From Oscillospiraceae bacterium (GTDB taxonomy: Bacteria > Bacillota > Clostridia > Oscillospirales > SIG627): 33,927 nucleotides of DNA. A program made the translations under genes and the position numbers. Positions within the stretch are counted from its first letter, which is position 1; each line of letters begins with the position of its first letter. The notes under the pieces are model-generated. The model searched no databases, had not been told where the DNA came from, and saw nothing but the letters and a program-made list of their open reading frames with translations. Positions 7,440 to 15,342 of this stretch are shown here, one piece after another. The stretch lies in assembly GCA_015064635.1 (NCBI GenBank), contig SVRV01000028.1:1-33927 (forward strand), given 5' to 3'.

Positions 7440-7634
7440 TCACTCCATAAAGGTATATGTCATTATTAGTGCAAACAATAATTTTCTCACAGCACCGACC
7501 AATTGTAAAGGAGTATCATCCTCCATTAATATTTCGTTTGTATTCAAAAAGACAATACAATACCATCCCAATACAACAATGAAGCAAAATAGAAATGCAA
7601 TTATATAGTATTTAAATGATAACCTTGCAGTCAA
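7440..7634 (-). CDS. Small two-helix membrane protein
   Basis: A 64-residue protein starting with TTG, with AAAGGAG nine bases upstream. It has hydrophobic helices at about 8-30 (YYIIAFLFCFIVVLGWYCIV) and 47-62 (LVGAVRKLLFALIMTYTF), joined by an acidic loop (ILMEDDTP). It lies between the phosphatase-family gene and the deacetylase-like gene on the same strand. Its last codons supply the ribosome site of the next gene, and only four bases separate the two. These points argue that it is real. I do not recognise the family; a membrane partner for one of its neighbours is possible but unproven. Confidence 0.65.
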   Translation of the reverse strand: MTARLSFKYYIIAFLFCFIVVLGWYCIVFLNTNEILMEDDTPLQLVGAVRKLLFALIMTYTFME

Positions 7635-7693
7635 AGTACTTTATCTCCTTTACTAACGATCGGCGTCACGATATCAAATTTTATCAAAAAGAA

Positions 7694-8800
7694 TTATTCC
7701 TTCTTTCCATAACCGTAGCAGTCACCGTTCAAGTCAATATGTTCAATGTGCGGTCTTAAATCCTGTTCGCATAAATTTTCAGAATAATGTACACAATGAA
7801 TGCATTTATCTTGAATCACTTTGCTTAGTCTCTTTTCGTACTCAGCACGACTCAAAATTAAAGCTTCACTTTCCTTTACATATCTGATATTAGACGGATT
7901 CACATACTCCTTTTCTGTTTTCAAATCCTCTTCGATATAAAAAGGAGCAACGCACCCTTCTTCAACAAAAAACTCCAATTCAACAAATGAATGATAATTC
8001 TTATTAAGGAATTCAATAAATTGCGATATATTTGTTATTCCGTCGGGAAATTTGCAGTATTGTACATTATTAATCAAAGCAACATTCATTTTTTTCATAT
8101 TCTGAAAATCAATTATTGCAGTATGAGGACGATGATCCGATGCCACAACAGGCGGAATATCTGCATCAATTACCTTTACGTCCGGTGAAACAAAGACATA
8201 GTCTATCTTACTTCTTGGAGCATCCGACGGAAAGCTGAGCTTTTCAGAAGTAAAAAGAGAAGCTGTATCCGTCATTTTCTCTCTTATAGGAGATATAATG
8301 CTGTTATCAGGCTTAAGATTAAAGTCGCCCATAAGAATACACTTTTCGTCAGCGATATGTTCCATAACCGTTGAAGTAGCGTTAATTTGCTCATCTGGTG
8401 TTAGTCCGAAATGAGTAACCAAGACTGTAATATTCCCTTCCAATACCGCCTTCAAAACACAACGTCTTTCGTAATAGCGACCGGATATCTTGTTTATTAC
8501 CTCGGGAATCAATATCGTCTCTGCCTTAATAATAGGTATCTTTGAAAGTATACCATTACCGTAAGGACCTCCGGAGGGAACGTCAATGGCTTTTGCAAAA
8601 TAATAGTATTTCATTCCGGTCAGTTCAGCAAGCTTTTCAACCTGCGCGGTATATTCGGGAGATTCACCGTCTCCGCGCATTTCGTTCAAACCGACAATAT
8701 CAGCATCAAAATCCAAAATCGTTTTTGCCATAATATCGAAATCAATTTTCTGTTCAATAAAATTTAAGCAATGCTGTGTGTTAAAGGTCATTATTTTCAT
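7694..8800 (-). CDS. Endonuclease/exonuclease/phosphatase-family protein with Cys-rich C-terminal domain
   Basis: A 368-residue two-part protein. Residues 1-232 form an EEP (DNase I-like) domain with all usual motifs: MTFN at 4-7, GLNEM with Glu40, GNGILSK, THFGL with His130, MGDFNLKPD with Asp159/Asn161, KIDYVFVS with Asp200, and SDHRP with Asp222/His223. The family hydrolyses phosphodiesters or phosphomonoesters of nucleic acids, inositol phosphates or sphingolipids with Mg2+. Residues about 238-368 are a separate domain I do not recognise. It ends in a cysteine cluster (Cys333, Cys336, Cys344, Cys361) that could bind zinc. There is no signal peptide. It is the first gene of the operon, with its own promoter and TAGGAG site. 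Confidence 0.88.
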   Translation of the reverse strand: MKIMTFNTQHCLNFIEQKIDFDIMAKTILDFDADIVGLNEMRGDGESPEYTAQVEKLAELTGMKYYYFAKAIDVPSGGPYGNGILSKIPIIKAETILIPEVINKISGRYYERRCVLKAVLEGNITVLVTHFGLTPDEQINATSTVMEHIADEKCILMGDFNLKPDNSIISPIREKMTDTASLFTSEKLSFPSDAPRSKIDYVFVSPDVKVIDADIPPVVASDHRPHTAIIDFQNMKKMNVALINNVQYCKFPDGITNISQFIEFLNKNYHSFVELEFFVEEGCVAPFYIEEDLKTEKEYVNPSNIRYVKESEALILSRAEYEKRLSKVIQDKCIHCVHYSENLCEQDLRPHIEHIDLNGDCYGYGKKE

Positions 8801-8830
8801 ATGTTTTATCTCCTAAATGTTTATACATTG

Positions 8831-8859
8831 ATTTTAACATAGCAATTGTGAATAGTCAA
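8831..8859 (-). promoter_or_regulatory. Sigma-A promoter of the EEP operon
   Basis: Read on the minus strand: TTGACT (8854-8859), a 17-bp spacer and TAAAAT (8831-8836). The leader to the start codon is about 25 nt. Confidence 0.8.
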
Positions 8860-8920
8860 GAAAAAGAAGCTAAAAACGCTTTTTATTCAGGTGGTTATTA
8901 TGCATGAAAAAATAATTATT

Positions 8921-8981
8921 TATATTGAGAGAGGGAACTTTTTCACAAAAAGTCCCCTCTCTCAAACTCTCTCCCGAAAAA
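8921..8981 (+). repeat. 61-bp hairpin repeat, copy 1
   Basis: TTGAGAGAGGGAACTTTTT (8925-8943) and AAAAAGTCCCCTCTCTCAA (8947-8965) form a 19-bp stem with one mismatch and a 3-nt loop, followed by a tail ending CTCCCGAAAA. The whole element matches the reverse complement of 13471-13531 at most positions. It lies just beyond the stop of the BspA-like gene, with a T-rich stretch on the far side in that gene's direction, so it may also act as the terminator of that gene. Confidence 0.75.
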
Positions 8982-9026
8982 CAATGTTAGATAATTCAAT
9001 TAGTTTTTCAAGGCTTAAAGATTATA

Positions 9027-12000
9027 TTAAATTTGATTTACATACTTTTCAGTGGATTGCCAGTAATTGTAAAGCGCCTTTACAAGGTTTGAAAGCTTGG
9101 AATTTTCTGAAGTCAATGCAAGCTTTACGTAATTCAATGCACTGAAATTAATTATCATTGTATCATTGACAGTAAGTGTATAAATCTCGTCAAGGTTATG
9201 AGCGGGAATGTCCGCAATGTCAACGTAAATTATACCATCACCAAGCTCTGTCGCTTCAATTACTTCTCCTCCTACCTCGAAAGTGTATTTGCCATCTGCC
9301 ACCTCGAAATAGTGGCGGATAGTAGTGTTTCCTTCAAGGATAAGAGCTGTGGATATATGCTTGATGCCGGAAAGTGTGCCCGACTTTTCAGGAGCGGCAA
9401 TCTTATCAAGTGCACTTGTATCACAAGCAATGTCTTCAAGTGCATTTGTGTCACTGAAGAAGTTGTCAGCATACTTTGTATAGGTCTCAATAGCCTCTAC
9501 TACTCCAAGTCCCTTTGCAAGTTCTTCGTCAGTCTTTGCTATTTCCTTGAAGTCCGCTATGTAGTTGGAAATGCTGATAGGCTCACCAACAAGTGTCACA
9601 CTACCACAAATAAGTGTGTTTCTTACCTCTGTGTTGTCCACATCCTTGGGTGAGATATAGGTCATTACATAGTAAAGTTCCTTTTCTGCATCATATACGG
9701 GTGTCAGGATGTCTTCTGAAATAGTATTAAACCTATTCGTATCATAAACTACGGATTTTACTGTTGTGGACGCTCCGTAACCCTCTTCAATGTCAAGATA
9801 TGTTTTTATGCCGATCGAACCGTCAAGAATAAGGCTTGTGCCTTTGATTGCTATAGGTTGTATTTCCACGAAAGGAATGCTATTTTCATTTGCATATGTC
9901 TCGGCATATGAGCCTGCATAGCCGTATATTGTTAGCTTATCGCAGTCATAGAAGGCACCAAAGCCGATGCTGGTCACGCTCGACGGTATGGTGATACTCG
10001 CAAGGCTCGTGCAATAATAGAAGGTAACTTCGCCGATACTGGTCACGCTCGACGGTATGGTGATGCTCGCAAGGCTCGTGCATTCGTAGAAGGCATATGA
10101 GCCGATACTCGTCACGCTATCGGGAATGGTGATACTTGTAAGACCCGTGCAATAATAGAAGGTACCTTCGCCGATACTGGTCACGCTCGACGGTATGGTG
10201 ATACTCGTGAGGCTCTCGCAAAAACAGAAGGCATAATCGCCGATGCTTGTAAAACCATAGGGGATTATTACATTTCTAACACCTTGCATACAATAAATGC
10301 TATAAGATGCTCCATTGTAAGTAAGCGGAAGAGTAACCGTATCTTCGCCGCCAACATATACACAAAGTCTATTTGACGAATCAAAGATAAAGCCGTTACC
10401 GTCATCGGTATACCCGTCTCTGTATGTAACAGTACCATCCTTGTTAACAAGCTTATATGCATAATATGCTACATAACCATAATCTGAGTTTCCGGGTATC
10501 AATTGTAAACTGCTGTTATTTACAACTGTCACAAGGCTCGTGCAATATTCGAAGGCATACTTGCCGATGCTGGTCACACTCGACGGGATGGTGATGCTCT
10601 CAAGGCTTGTGCAAGAAGAGAAGGCATAATTGCCGATGCTTTCAAGCATCGATCCTTCTTCGAAGGTCACACTCTCAAGGCTCGTGCAAAAAGAGAAGGC
10701 ACCTTCGCCGATACTGGTCACGCTCGACGGGATAGTAATGCTCGCAAGGCTCGTGCAATCAGAGAAGGCATACTTGCCGATGCTGGTCACACTCGACGGG
10801 ATGGTGATGCTCTCAAGGCTTGTGCAAGAAGAGAAGGCATAATTGCCGATGCTTGTTACGCTGTCAGGTATGGTGATACTCGCAAGGCTCGTGCAATTTC
10901 CGAATGCATATAAGCCGATGCTCGTAATACCTGAGTCGATCACAATTGCTTTAATTATATTTCGATTTGAATACCAAGGCATATCAGAAAAATTCACCCA
11001 ATCAGCCATATCTCCTGTACCGGAAATGGTTAGAGTTCCCTCAATGTCAAGTGTCCAGGTAAGGTTATCTCCGCACTCACCTGAGGCTACAATTTCAACA
11101 CTATTTAATGCGACAAAGGTAATACCATTACTCTTAGCATAAGTCTCGGCGTATGAGTCTTCATGACCATAGATAGTAAGACTTGCACATCCTGCGAAGG
11201 CAGATGAGCTGATACTCGTCACGCTATCCGGGATGGTGATACTCATAAGACTTGTACATTCTGCGAAGGTATTATAGCCAATGCTTGTCACTCCCTCGGG
11301 GATGGTGATGCTTTCGAGACTCGTGCACCCCCAGAAGGCACCTCCAACAATTTCCGACACACTCAAGGGGATAGTTATACTAGTGAGATTCTTACAAAAA
11401 GAGAATGCATATGCACCAATACTTGTTATACTATTAGGTATGATGATATTCGTGAGATTTGTGCAACCAGAAAAGGCACCATCACTAATACTCATCACGC
11501 TATCGGGAATAGTAATGCTCGTAAGATTTGTACATCCTGCGAAGACATCATCAGCAATCGTTTTTGTGCCATCTTTTATCTTATATTCACCTGATACTGT
11601 TGTTTCAGCCGCTATTAAATGGTTTCCTATATACAATACTCCGTTTTCCCAGTTCGATGAATTGTTGTAATATGCAGTATTATAAAAAGCTTCAATGCTA
11701 ATCCATGTCACGCTATCCGGGATGGTAATATTCTCAAGGCTCGTGCAATTAGAGAAAGCATTAGAGCTGATGCTTGTCACGCTATCCGGGATGGTAATAC
11801 TCGTGAGGCCCGTGCAATTTTCGAAGGCATAATAGCTGATGCTCTCAAGGTTTGACCCTTCTGCAAAGGCTATACGCTCAAGGCTCTCACAATTATAGAA
11901 GGCATATGGAGCGATACTTGTTACGTTATTGGGAATAGTAATGCTCGTCATAAGTTCACCATCCATGTATAAACCATTAGCATAATACAATGGATTTGAA

Positions 12001-13175
12001 GAAGAAGCATAAAAACCAATTTTCACCCATGATTCTATATCTGCTATATGTACTTCTTCAAGACTCATGCAATTATAGAAAGCGGATCCTCCAATACTTA
12101 TCACGCTATTAGGAATAGTAACACTTACAAGACTTGTACAATACCAAAAAGCACCATCCCCAATACTCACGACACCTGAATCAACAACAACTGCTTTAAT
12201 TAACTCGCGGTTTGAATACCAAGGTATGTCAGAGCTATTCCGCCAATCATCCATCTCGCCTGTGCCGGATATAGTGAGAGTTCCCTCGGAATCAAGTGTC
12301 CATATTAGATTATCACCACACTCACCAGAGGCTACAATTTCAACACTATTTAATGCGACAAAGGTAATATCATTGTTTTTAGCATAGGTTTCAGCAGCAG
12401 AACCTACTTCACCATAAATTGTAAATCCATTAATTACTTTATAACCAAAAAAATAATAATAGTATCCCAAGGCATAATCGCCAATACTCATCACACTATC
12501 CGGGATAGTGATACTCGTAAGATCCGTGCATTCGTAGAAAGCAAAATCGCCAATACTCATCACACTATCCGGGATAGTGATACTCGTAAGATCCGTGCAT
12601 TCGTTGAAAGCAAAATCGCCGATACTCTCAAGCTTTGAACCTTCTAAAAAAATTACACTCGCAAGGCTCGTGCATTCGTTGAAAGCACGATAGCCGATAC
12701 TCGTCACGCTATCAGGGATAGCGATACTCGTGAGGCTTGTACAACTACAAAAGGCATTATCGGCAATCGTTTTTGTACCGTCTTTTATCTTATAAATACC
12801 CGATAAAGTTGTTTCAGCTTCTATTAAATGATTTCCTATGTACAATACTCCGTTTTCCCAATTTGATGTGTCGTTGTAATATGCGGTATCATAGAAGGCA
12901 CTAATGCCGATACTTGTCACGCTATTAGGGATAGTAATGCTTTCGAGGCTAAAGCAATCTCCAAAGGCAGATGGGCCAATACTCGTGACGGGGTAGCCGC
13001 CAATTGTAGGAGGGATGGTGACCGAGGTTGCCCAAAATTTACAATCGGTTATTGTAATGTTGTCATTTGAAACTTCATAAGTCAAATCTCCGTAGGTTTC
13101 GGCTGAGGCGGTTATAGAGAATATTGCGACTGCCAAGAGGCAAACAAGGAATAAGAATAAGGGTTTCTTTTTCAT
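9027..13175 (-). CDS. Secreted BspA-like leucine-rich-repeat protein
   Basis: A 1382-residue protein starting at MKKKPLFLFL with AAGGAG eight bases upstream; the frame extends 14 codons further but into the leader hairpin. A signal peptide spans residues 1 to about 26 (cleavage near ASAE). Many copies of a roughly 23-residue LRR_5 repeat follow (core SITIPDSVTSIGSYAF-x-x-CTSL), as in Treponema/Bacteroides BspA adhesins. Three repeat blocks end in a cap of the form TIYG...AETYA...ITFV. Two linker domains (SGECGDNL...SGTGEMDDW...PWYSNR) and two ENGVLYIGNHLI insertions recur. The last 300 residues are a non-LRR domain with two similar halves (GTSLILDGSIGIKTYL and STALILEGNTTIRHYF). No LPXTG motif or C-terminal anchor is seen, so surface attachment is unclear. 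Likely role: adhesion or binding of host or food polymers. Confidence 0.93.
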   Translation of the reverse strand: MKKKPLFLFLVCLLAVAIFSITASAETYGDLTYEVSNDNITITDCKFWATSVTIPPTIGGYPVTSIGPSAFGDCFSLESITIPNSVTSIGISAFYDTAYYNDTSNWENGVLYIGNHLIEAETTLSGIYKIKDGTKTIADNAFCSCTSLTSIAIPDSVTSIGYRAFNECTSLASVIFLEGSKLESIGDFAFNECTDLTSITIPDSVMSIGDFAFYECTDLTSITIPDSVMSIGDYALGYYYYFFGYKVINGFTIYGEVGSAAETYAKNNDITFVALNSVEIVASGECGDNLIWTLDSEGTLTISGTGEMDDWRNSSDIPWYSNRELIKAVVVDSGVVSIGDGAFWYCTSLVSVTIPNSVISIGGSAFYNCMSLEEVHIADIESWVKIGFYASSSNPLYYANGLYMDGELMTSITIPNNVTSIAPYAFYNCESLERIAFAEGSNLESISYYAFENCTGLTSITIPDSVTSISSNAFSNCTSLENITIPDSVTWISIEAFYNTAYYNNSSNWENGVLYIGNHLIAAETTVSGEYKIKDGTKTIADDVFAGCTNLTSITIPDSVMSISDGAFSGCTNLTNIIIPNSITSIGAYAFSFCKNLTSITIPLSVSEIVGGAFWGCTSLESITIPEGVTSIGYNTFAECTSLMSITIPDSVTSISSSAFAGCASLTIYGHEDSYAETYAKSNGITFVALNSVEIVASGECGDNLTWTLDIEGTLTISGTGDMADWVNFSDMPWYSNRNIIKAIVIDSGITSIGLYAFGNCTSLASITIPDSVTSIGNYAFSSCTSLESITIPSSVTSIGKYAFSDCTSLASITIPSSVTSIGEGAFSFCTSLESVTFEEGSMLESIGNYAFSSCTSLESITIPSSVTSIGKYAFEYCTSLVTVVNNSSLQLIPGNSDYGYVAYYAYKLVNKDGTVTYRDGYTDDGNGFIFDSSNRLCVYVGGEDTVTLPLTYNGASYSIYCMQGVRNVIIPYGFTSIGDYAFCFCESLTSITIPSSVTSIGEGTFYYCTGLTSITIPDSVTSIGSYAFYECTSLASITIPSSVTSIGEVTFYYCTSLASITIPSSVTSIGFGAFYDCDKLTIYGYAGSYAETYANENSIPFVEIQPIAIKGTSLILDGSIGIKTYLDIEEGYGASTTVKSVVYDTNRFNTISEDILTPVYDAEKELYYVMTYISPKDVDNTEVRNTLICGSVTLVGEPISISNYIADFKEIAKTDEELAKGLGVVEAIETYTKYADNFFSDTNALEDIACDTSALDKIAAPEKSGTLSGIKHISTALILEGNTTIRHYFEVADGKYTFEVGGEVIEATELGDGIIYVDIADIPAHNLDEIYTLTVNDTMIINFSALNYVKLALTSENSKLSNLVKALYNYWQSTEKYVNQI
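10551..10854 (-). repeat. Identical 91-bp repeats inside the BspA-like gene
   Basis: Positions 10551-10641 and 10764-10854 are identical over 91 bp. They encode the same LRR stretch, separated by a more diverged repeat. Identity at silent positions suggests recent duplication or gene conversion among the LRR units. Confidence 0.9.
12481..12618 (-). repeat. 69-bp tandem duplication inside the BspA-like gene
   Basis: Two head-to-tail 69-bp units (12481-12549 and 12550-12618) differ at one base. Each encodes one 23-residue LRR of the type DLTSITIPDSVMSIGDFAF. It is a recent in-frame repeat gain. Confidence 0.9.
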
Positions 13176-13414
13176 AAAACTTCTCCTTAAAAAAAGATGT
13201 GTCTCAACAAGAGACACACCGAAAAAGTGTTCTCTTATTGTTGCTACACAACCTGAATTTCATGAATAGAGTATATGCATATACTTCAGTTTTCGGGAAA
13301 CAGGGGAAAGAGAAGCACCTTTTACCATAAAAGATACTCCCCGGAAACGTGAAAAATATGCAAAATGCTATAATAATATTTTGTATAATACTCCATTATT
13401 AAGTTGTGTAGCAT
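13176..13414 (-). ncRNA. Structured leader RNA, candidate cis-regulator of the BspA-like gene
   Basis: About 240 nt lie between the predicted start (near 13414) and the ATG. The RNA opens with GCTACACAAC (13412-13403), which pairs perfectly with GTTGTGTAGC (13252-13243), enclosing 150 nt. Inside are an 8-bp hairpin ATCTTTTA/TAAAAGGT with a 3-nt loop (13335-13317) and the palindrome AGTATATGCATATACT (13285-13270). AAGAGA-ACAC (13236-13227) can pair with GTGT-TCTCTT (13219-13209, one bulged G), an antiterminator that would use up the 5' arm of the terminator at 13218-13198. I could not match it to a known riboswitch class. A GGGGAGTA segment recalls the yybP-ykoY motif, but nothing else in it does. 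Confidence 0.6.
13189..13218 (-). terminator. Leader terminator in front of the BspA-like gene
   Basis: On the minus strand TGTGTCTC (13218-13211) pairs perfectly with GAGACACA (13205-13198) around TTGTT. TC and seven T residues follow (13195-13189), and the ribosome site AAGGAG begins immediately after at 13188. An intrinsic terminator inside the leader, directly before the ribosome site, is the classic layout of attenuators and riboswitches. Confidence 0.75.
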
Positions 13415-13418
13415 GCAC

Positions 13419-13447
13419 ATCATAACACAGATTTTTGAGTTTGTAAA
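13419..13447 (-). promoter_or_regulatory. Sigma-A promoter of the BspA-like gene
   Basis: Read on the minus strand: TTTACA (13447-13442), a 17-bp spacer and TATGAT (13424-13419). It places the transcript start within a few bases of the first arm of the leader's closing stem. Confidence 0.7.
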
Positions 13448-13470
13448 TAGTTATTTGATTTTTCAATAAT

Positions 13471-13531
13471 GTTTTCGGGAGTAGGTTTGGGAGAGGGTGC
13501 TTTTTTCAAAAAAGTACCCTCTCCCAATATA
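13471..13531 (-). repeat. 61-bp hairpin repeat, copy 2 (inverted relative to copy 1)
   Basis: A 20-bp stem spans 13487-13506 / 13508-13527, interrupted only by one G-T pair, with a single-base loop. Read on the minus strand it aligns with 8921-8981 from TATATTG through the stem to CTCCCGAAAA. It lies between the last TIM-barrel gene and the BspA promoter. Confidence 0.75.
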
Positions 13532-13549
13532 ATAAAATATAAAATTAAG

Positions 13550-14407
13550 TTAAATATTGTTCTTCTCGGCAAGCTCGTAGTAGTAATTCATTGCATTAAG
13601 AGCAAGCTTGACACCTGTTGCTCTGTCGTAGTGACCTGTGCCCTCAAGGGAATAATAGCCGTCATATTTTGCTTTTGCAAGGAGGGTGAAAATTTTCTCA
13701 AAGTTGACCGCTCCGTAGCCTACAGGACAATCCTTGAGGTAGTTACCGTTTATAGTTCTGCTCCACTTATCGGGTCCTGGAGGTGTGGTCCTATAGAGAT
13801 AGTCCTTGATATGTACATTCTTTATCATACTTGCAAAGCGGCCTGTATACTCCTCTGCGGGGATATCAAAGAAGAGTGAATTACCAACGTCGAGGCAAAC
13901 ACCTGTATTTGGCATATCAACCTTGGAAAGAAGTAAATCAAGGCGGTCGGGAGTATTAATAAGGAAGCCCTGGTCCTCGTAGATACAGGTTATTCCCTTT
14001 TCGCCCGCATATTCCGCTATCTCCTTTGATAGCTTTACAAAAGTAGGCTCTACACTTCCGTATGCGGGAAGATTATGATGAGTCATATGAAGCTCCATTG
14101 TGTGATGGAGGAAAGGCGCACCCATAGCGGCGGCAAGGTCGGTTGTTTTCTTCAAAAGAGTCATTGCGTTGGGGTCTGTGAGCATATTCACGGCAAGAGA
14201 ATAGCAAGAGACTGCCATTCCAAGCTCTTCGACCTTTTCTTTTATCCTTTCGGCATTGTAAATTGCAACGCTGTCATCCCAATAATTCCTGAGGCTTATG
14301 GGTTCAACTGCATCAAAGCCTTCGTTTTTGAACTGCTCTACTGTCTTGAGCACATCTTCAAGCGGACGGTCAACAGCTAAAAAACAAGAAGTTTTCATTT
14401 TTTTCAT
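13550..14407 (-). CDS. Sugar phosphate isomerase/epimerase-type TIM barrel (type A, copy 2)
   Basis: A 285-residue AP_endonuc_2 / xylose-isomerase-like TIM barrel, related in fold to hydroxypyruvate isomerase, IolE/IolI and ketose 3-epimerases. Likely metal and catalytic residues: Glu144 in CIYEDQG, Asp173 in CLDVGNS, His199 in NVHIKD, Glu255 in YYSLEG, and HHT at 101-103. It is the last of four related genes on this strand, closest to 15343-16218 (shared WDD, EPxxxRxxWDD and NTPxRL segments). The start at 14407 is supported by GAGG formed by the final codons of the upstream gene; six bases separate the genes. No signal peptide. The reaction cannot be named from sequence; interconversion of a sugar or sugar acid is likely. 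Confidence 0.88.
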   Translation of the reverse strand: MKKMKTSCFLAVDRPLEDVLKTVEQFKNEGFDAVEPISLRNYWDDSVAIYNAERIKEKVEELGMAVSCYSLAVNMLTDPNAMTLLKKTTDLAAAMGAPFLHHTMELHMTHHNLPAYGSVEPTFVKLSKEIAEYAGEKGITCIYEDQGFLINTPDRLDLLLSKVDMPNTGVCLDVGNSLFFDIPAEEYTGRFASMIKNVHIKDYLYRTTPPGPDKWSRTINGNYLKDCPVGYGAVNFEKIFTLLAKAKYDGYYSLEGTGHYDRATGVKLALNAMNYYYELAEKNNI

Positions 14408-14413
14408 TTTCGT

Positions 14414-15331
14414 TTACCTCACAGAAGCCTTAGCACGGTTGAAGGCTCTTTCTATATTCTTGAATGACTCAGCGATATCATCATCTGCCTGCTGTTCGGT
14501 GAGATTGTATATTGCATTCTGATTTTCGAGAGAGAAATATCCGTCATAGCCCGCAAGAAGGAGAATATTGAATATTCTTTCCATATTAACGATTCCTGTA
14601 CCCGGCACACAGTACTTATACCAAGTTCCCGAAACCGAAGCACTCCAGCCTTCACCGGGGCAAAGATTTGCATCACACTTTATCATATCCTTTATATGTA
14701 CATGCTTTGTAATACTTGCAAATGCGCCCGCAAACGCTTCGGGAAGCACATCATAATCATATGAATTACCGATATCAAGACAAACGCCCGTGTTGGGAAG
14801 TCCGATTTCGTGAATCAAATTGCTCATACGTTCAACTGTATTTACATAAAGTCCTTGGTCCTCGTATATGCAGGTTATTCCCTTCTCTCCGGCATAGTAC
14901 GCTATCTCTTTACCGAGCTCAACAAAAATCTTCTCGGCATTACGGTATATTGTCAAGTCGGCAGGAAGGTCTTTCTGATTGAACGAGCATTGGAAAGTGT
15001 GATGGAAATATGGTGAGCCGAGTTCAGATGTTACATCAACGTATTTTTTGAATTTTGCAAGTGCTTCTTTGGGGTCAAAAAGCATTGAGCCACCGAAAGA
15101 GAAACAGGCACAGTCAACACCCTCGGTGTCAAGAAGGTCACGGAGTTTTTTGGAGTATTCAACTGCGTTATCACCCGCAAGGTCGCCTCCGGGAAGAATT
15201 TCTATTCCGTCGTAGCCATCGTCTTTTGTGTATTTGATTACCTGCTCCATGAAAGGAAGAAGTGTTTTGTACTCCTTCTTTTCCTTTTCATATCTTGGAG
15301 CATAGCAAGAGTAAAATAATGATTTTTTCAT
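14414..15331 (-). CDS. Sugar phosphate isomerase/epimerase-type TIM barrel (type B, copy 2)
   Basis: A 305-residue xylose-isomerase-like TIM barrel. Metal-site candidates are Glu157 (CIYEDQG), Asp186 (CLDIGNS), His212 (KHVHIKD) and Glu269 (YFSLEN), with HHT at 110-112. Type B features distinguish it from the A type: an N-terminal APRYEKE segment, LPGGDL near residue 47, and an ending in ERAFNRAKASVR. It is closest to 16223-17140. The type A gene starts 6 nt downstream, and its ribosome site overlaps this stop. It is likely cytoplasmic and may form a complex with its A partner; that is inference from the repeated pairing. Confidence 0.88.
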   Translation of the reverse strand: MKKSLFYSCYAPRYEKEKKEYKTLLPFMEQVIKYTKDDGYDGIEILPGGDLAGDNAVEYSKKLRDLLDTEGVDCACFSFGGSMLFDPKEALAKFKKYVDVTSELGSPYFHHTFQCSFNQKDLPADLTIYRNAEKIFVELGKEIAYYAGEKGITCIYEDQGLYVNTVERMSNLIHEIGLPNTGVCLDIGNSYDYDVLPEAFAGAFASITKHVHIKDMIKCDANLCPGEGWSASVSGTWYKYCVPGTGIVNMERIFNILLLAGYDGYFSLENQNAIYNLTEQQADDDIAESFKNIERAFNRAKASVR

Positions 15332-15342
15332 GTCGTCCCCTT

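Noticed and set aside
7991-8733. Plus-strand small frames within the EEP-family gene.
   Set aside because: All lie antisense to a gene with a complete set of catalytic motifs.
8891-9145. A plus-strand 84-codon frame spanning the hairpin repeat and the end of the BspA-like gene.
   Set aside because: It crosses a stem-loop repeat and runs antisense to BspA codons, and no ribosome site or protein-like character is present.
10630-11670. Long plus-strand open frames with repeated MLVTLSGMVMLSRLV-like peptides inside the BspA-like gene.
   Set aside because: They are antisense shadows created by the repeated LRR codons and have no ribosome sites of their own.
9027-13175. Dense, evenly spaced repeats on the plus strand look at first like a CRISPR or satellite array.
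   Set aside because: Spacing is a multiple of three (69 bp), there are no unique spacers of constant size, and the minus strand is one uninterrupted 1382-codon frame with LRR_5 repeats.
13291-13350. GGGGAGTA in the BspA leader as a yybP-ykoY (manganese) riboswitch.
   Set aside because: Only this short string matches. The expected second conserved loop and the helix order of that class are not found, and the gene product is not a metal transporter.
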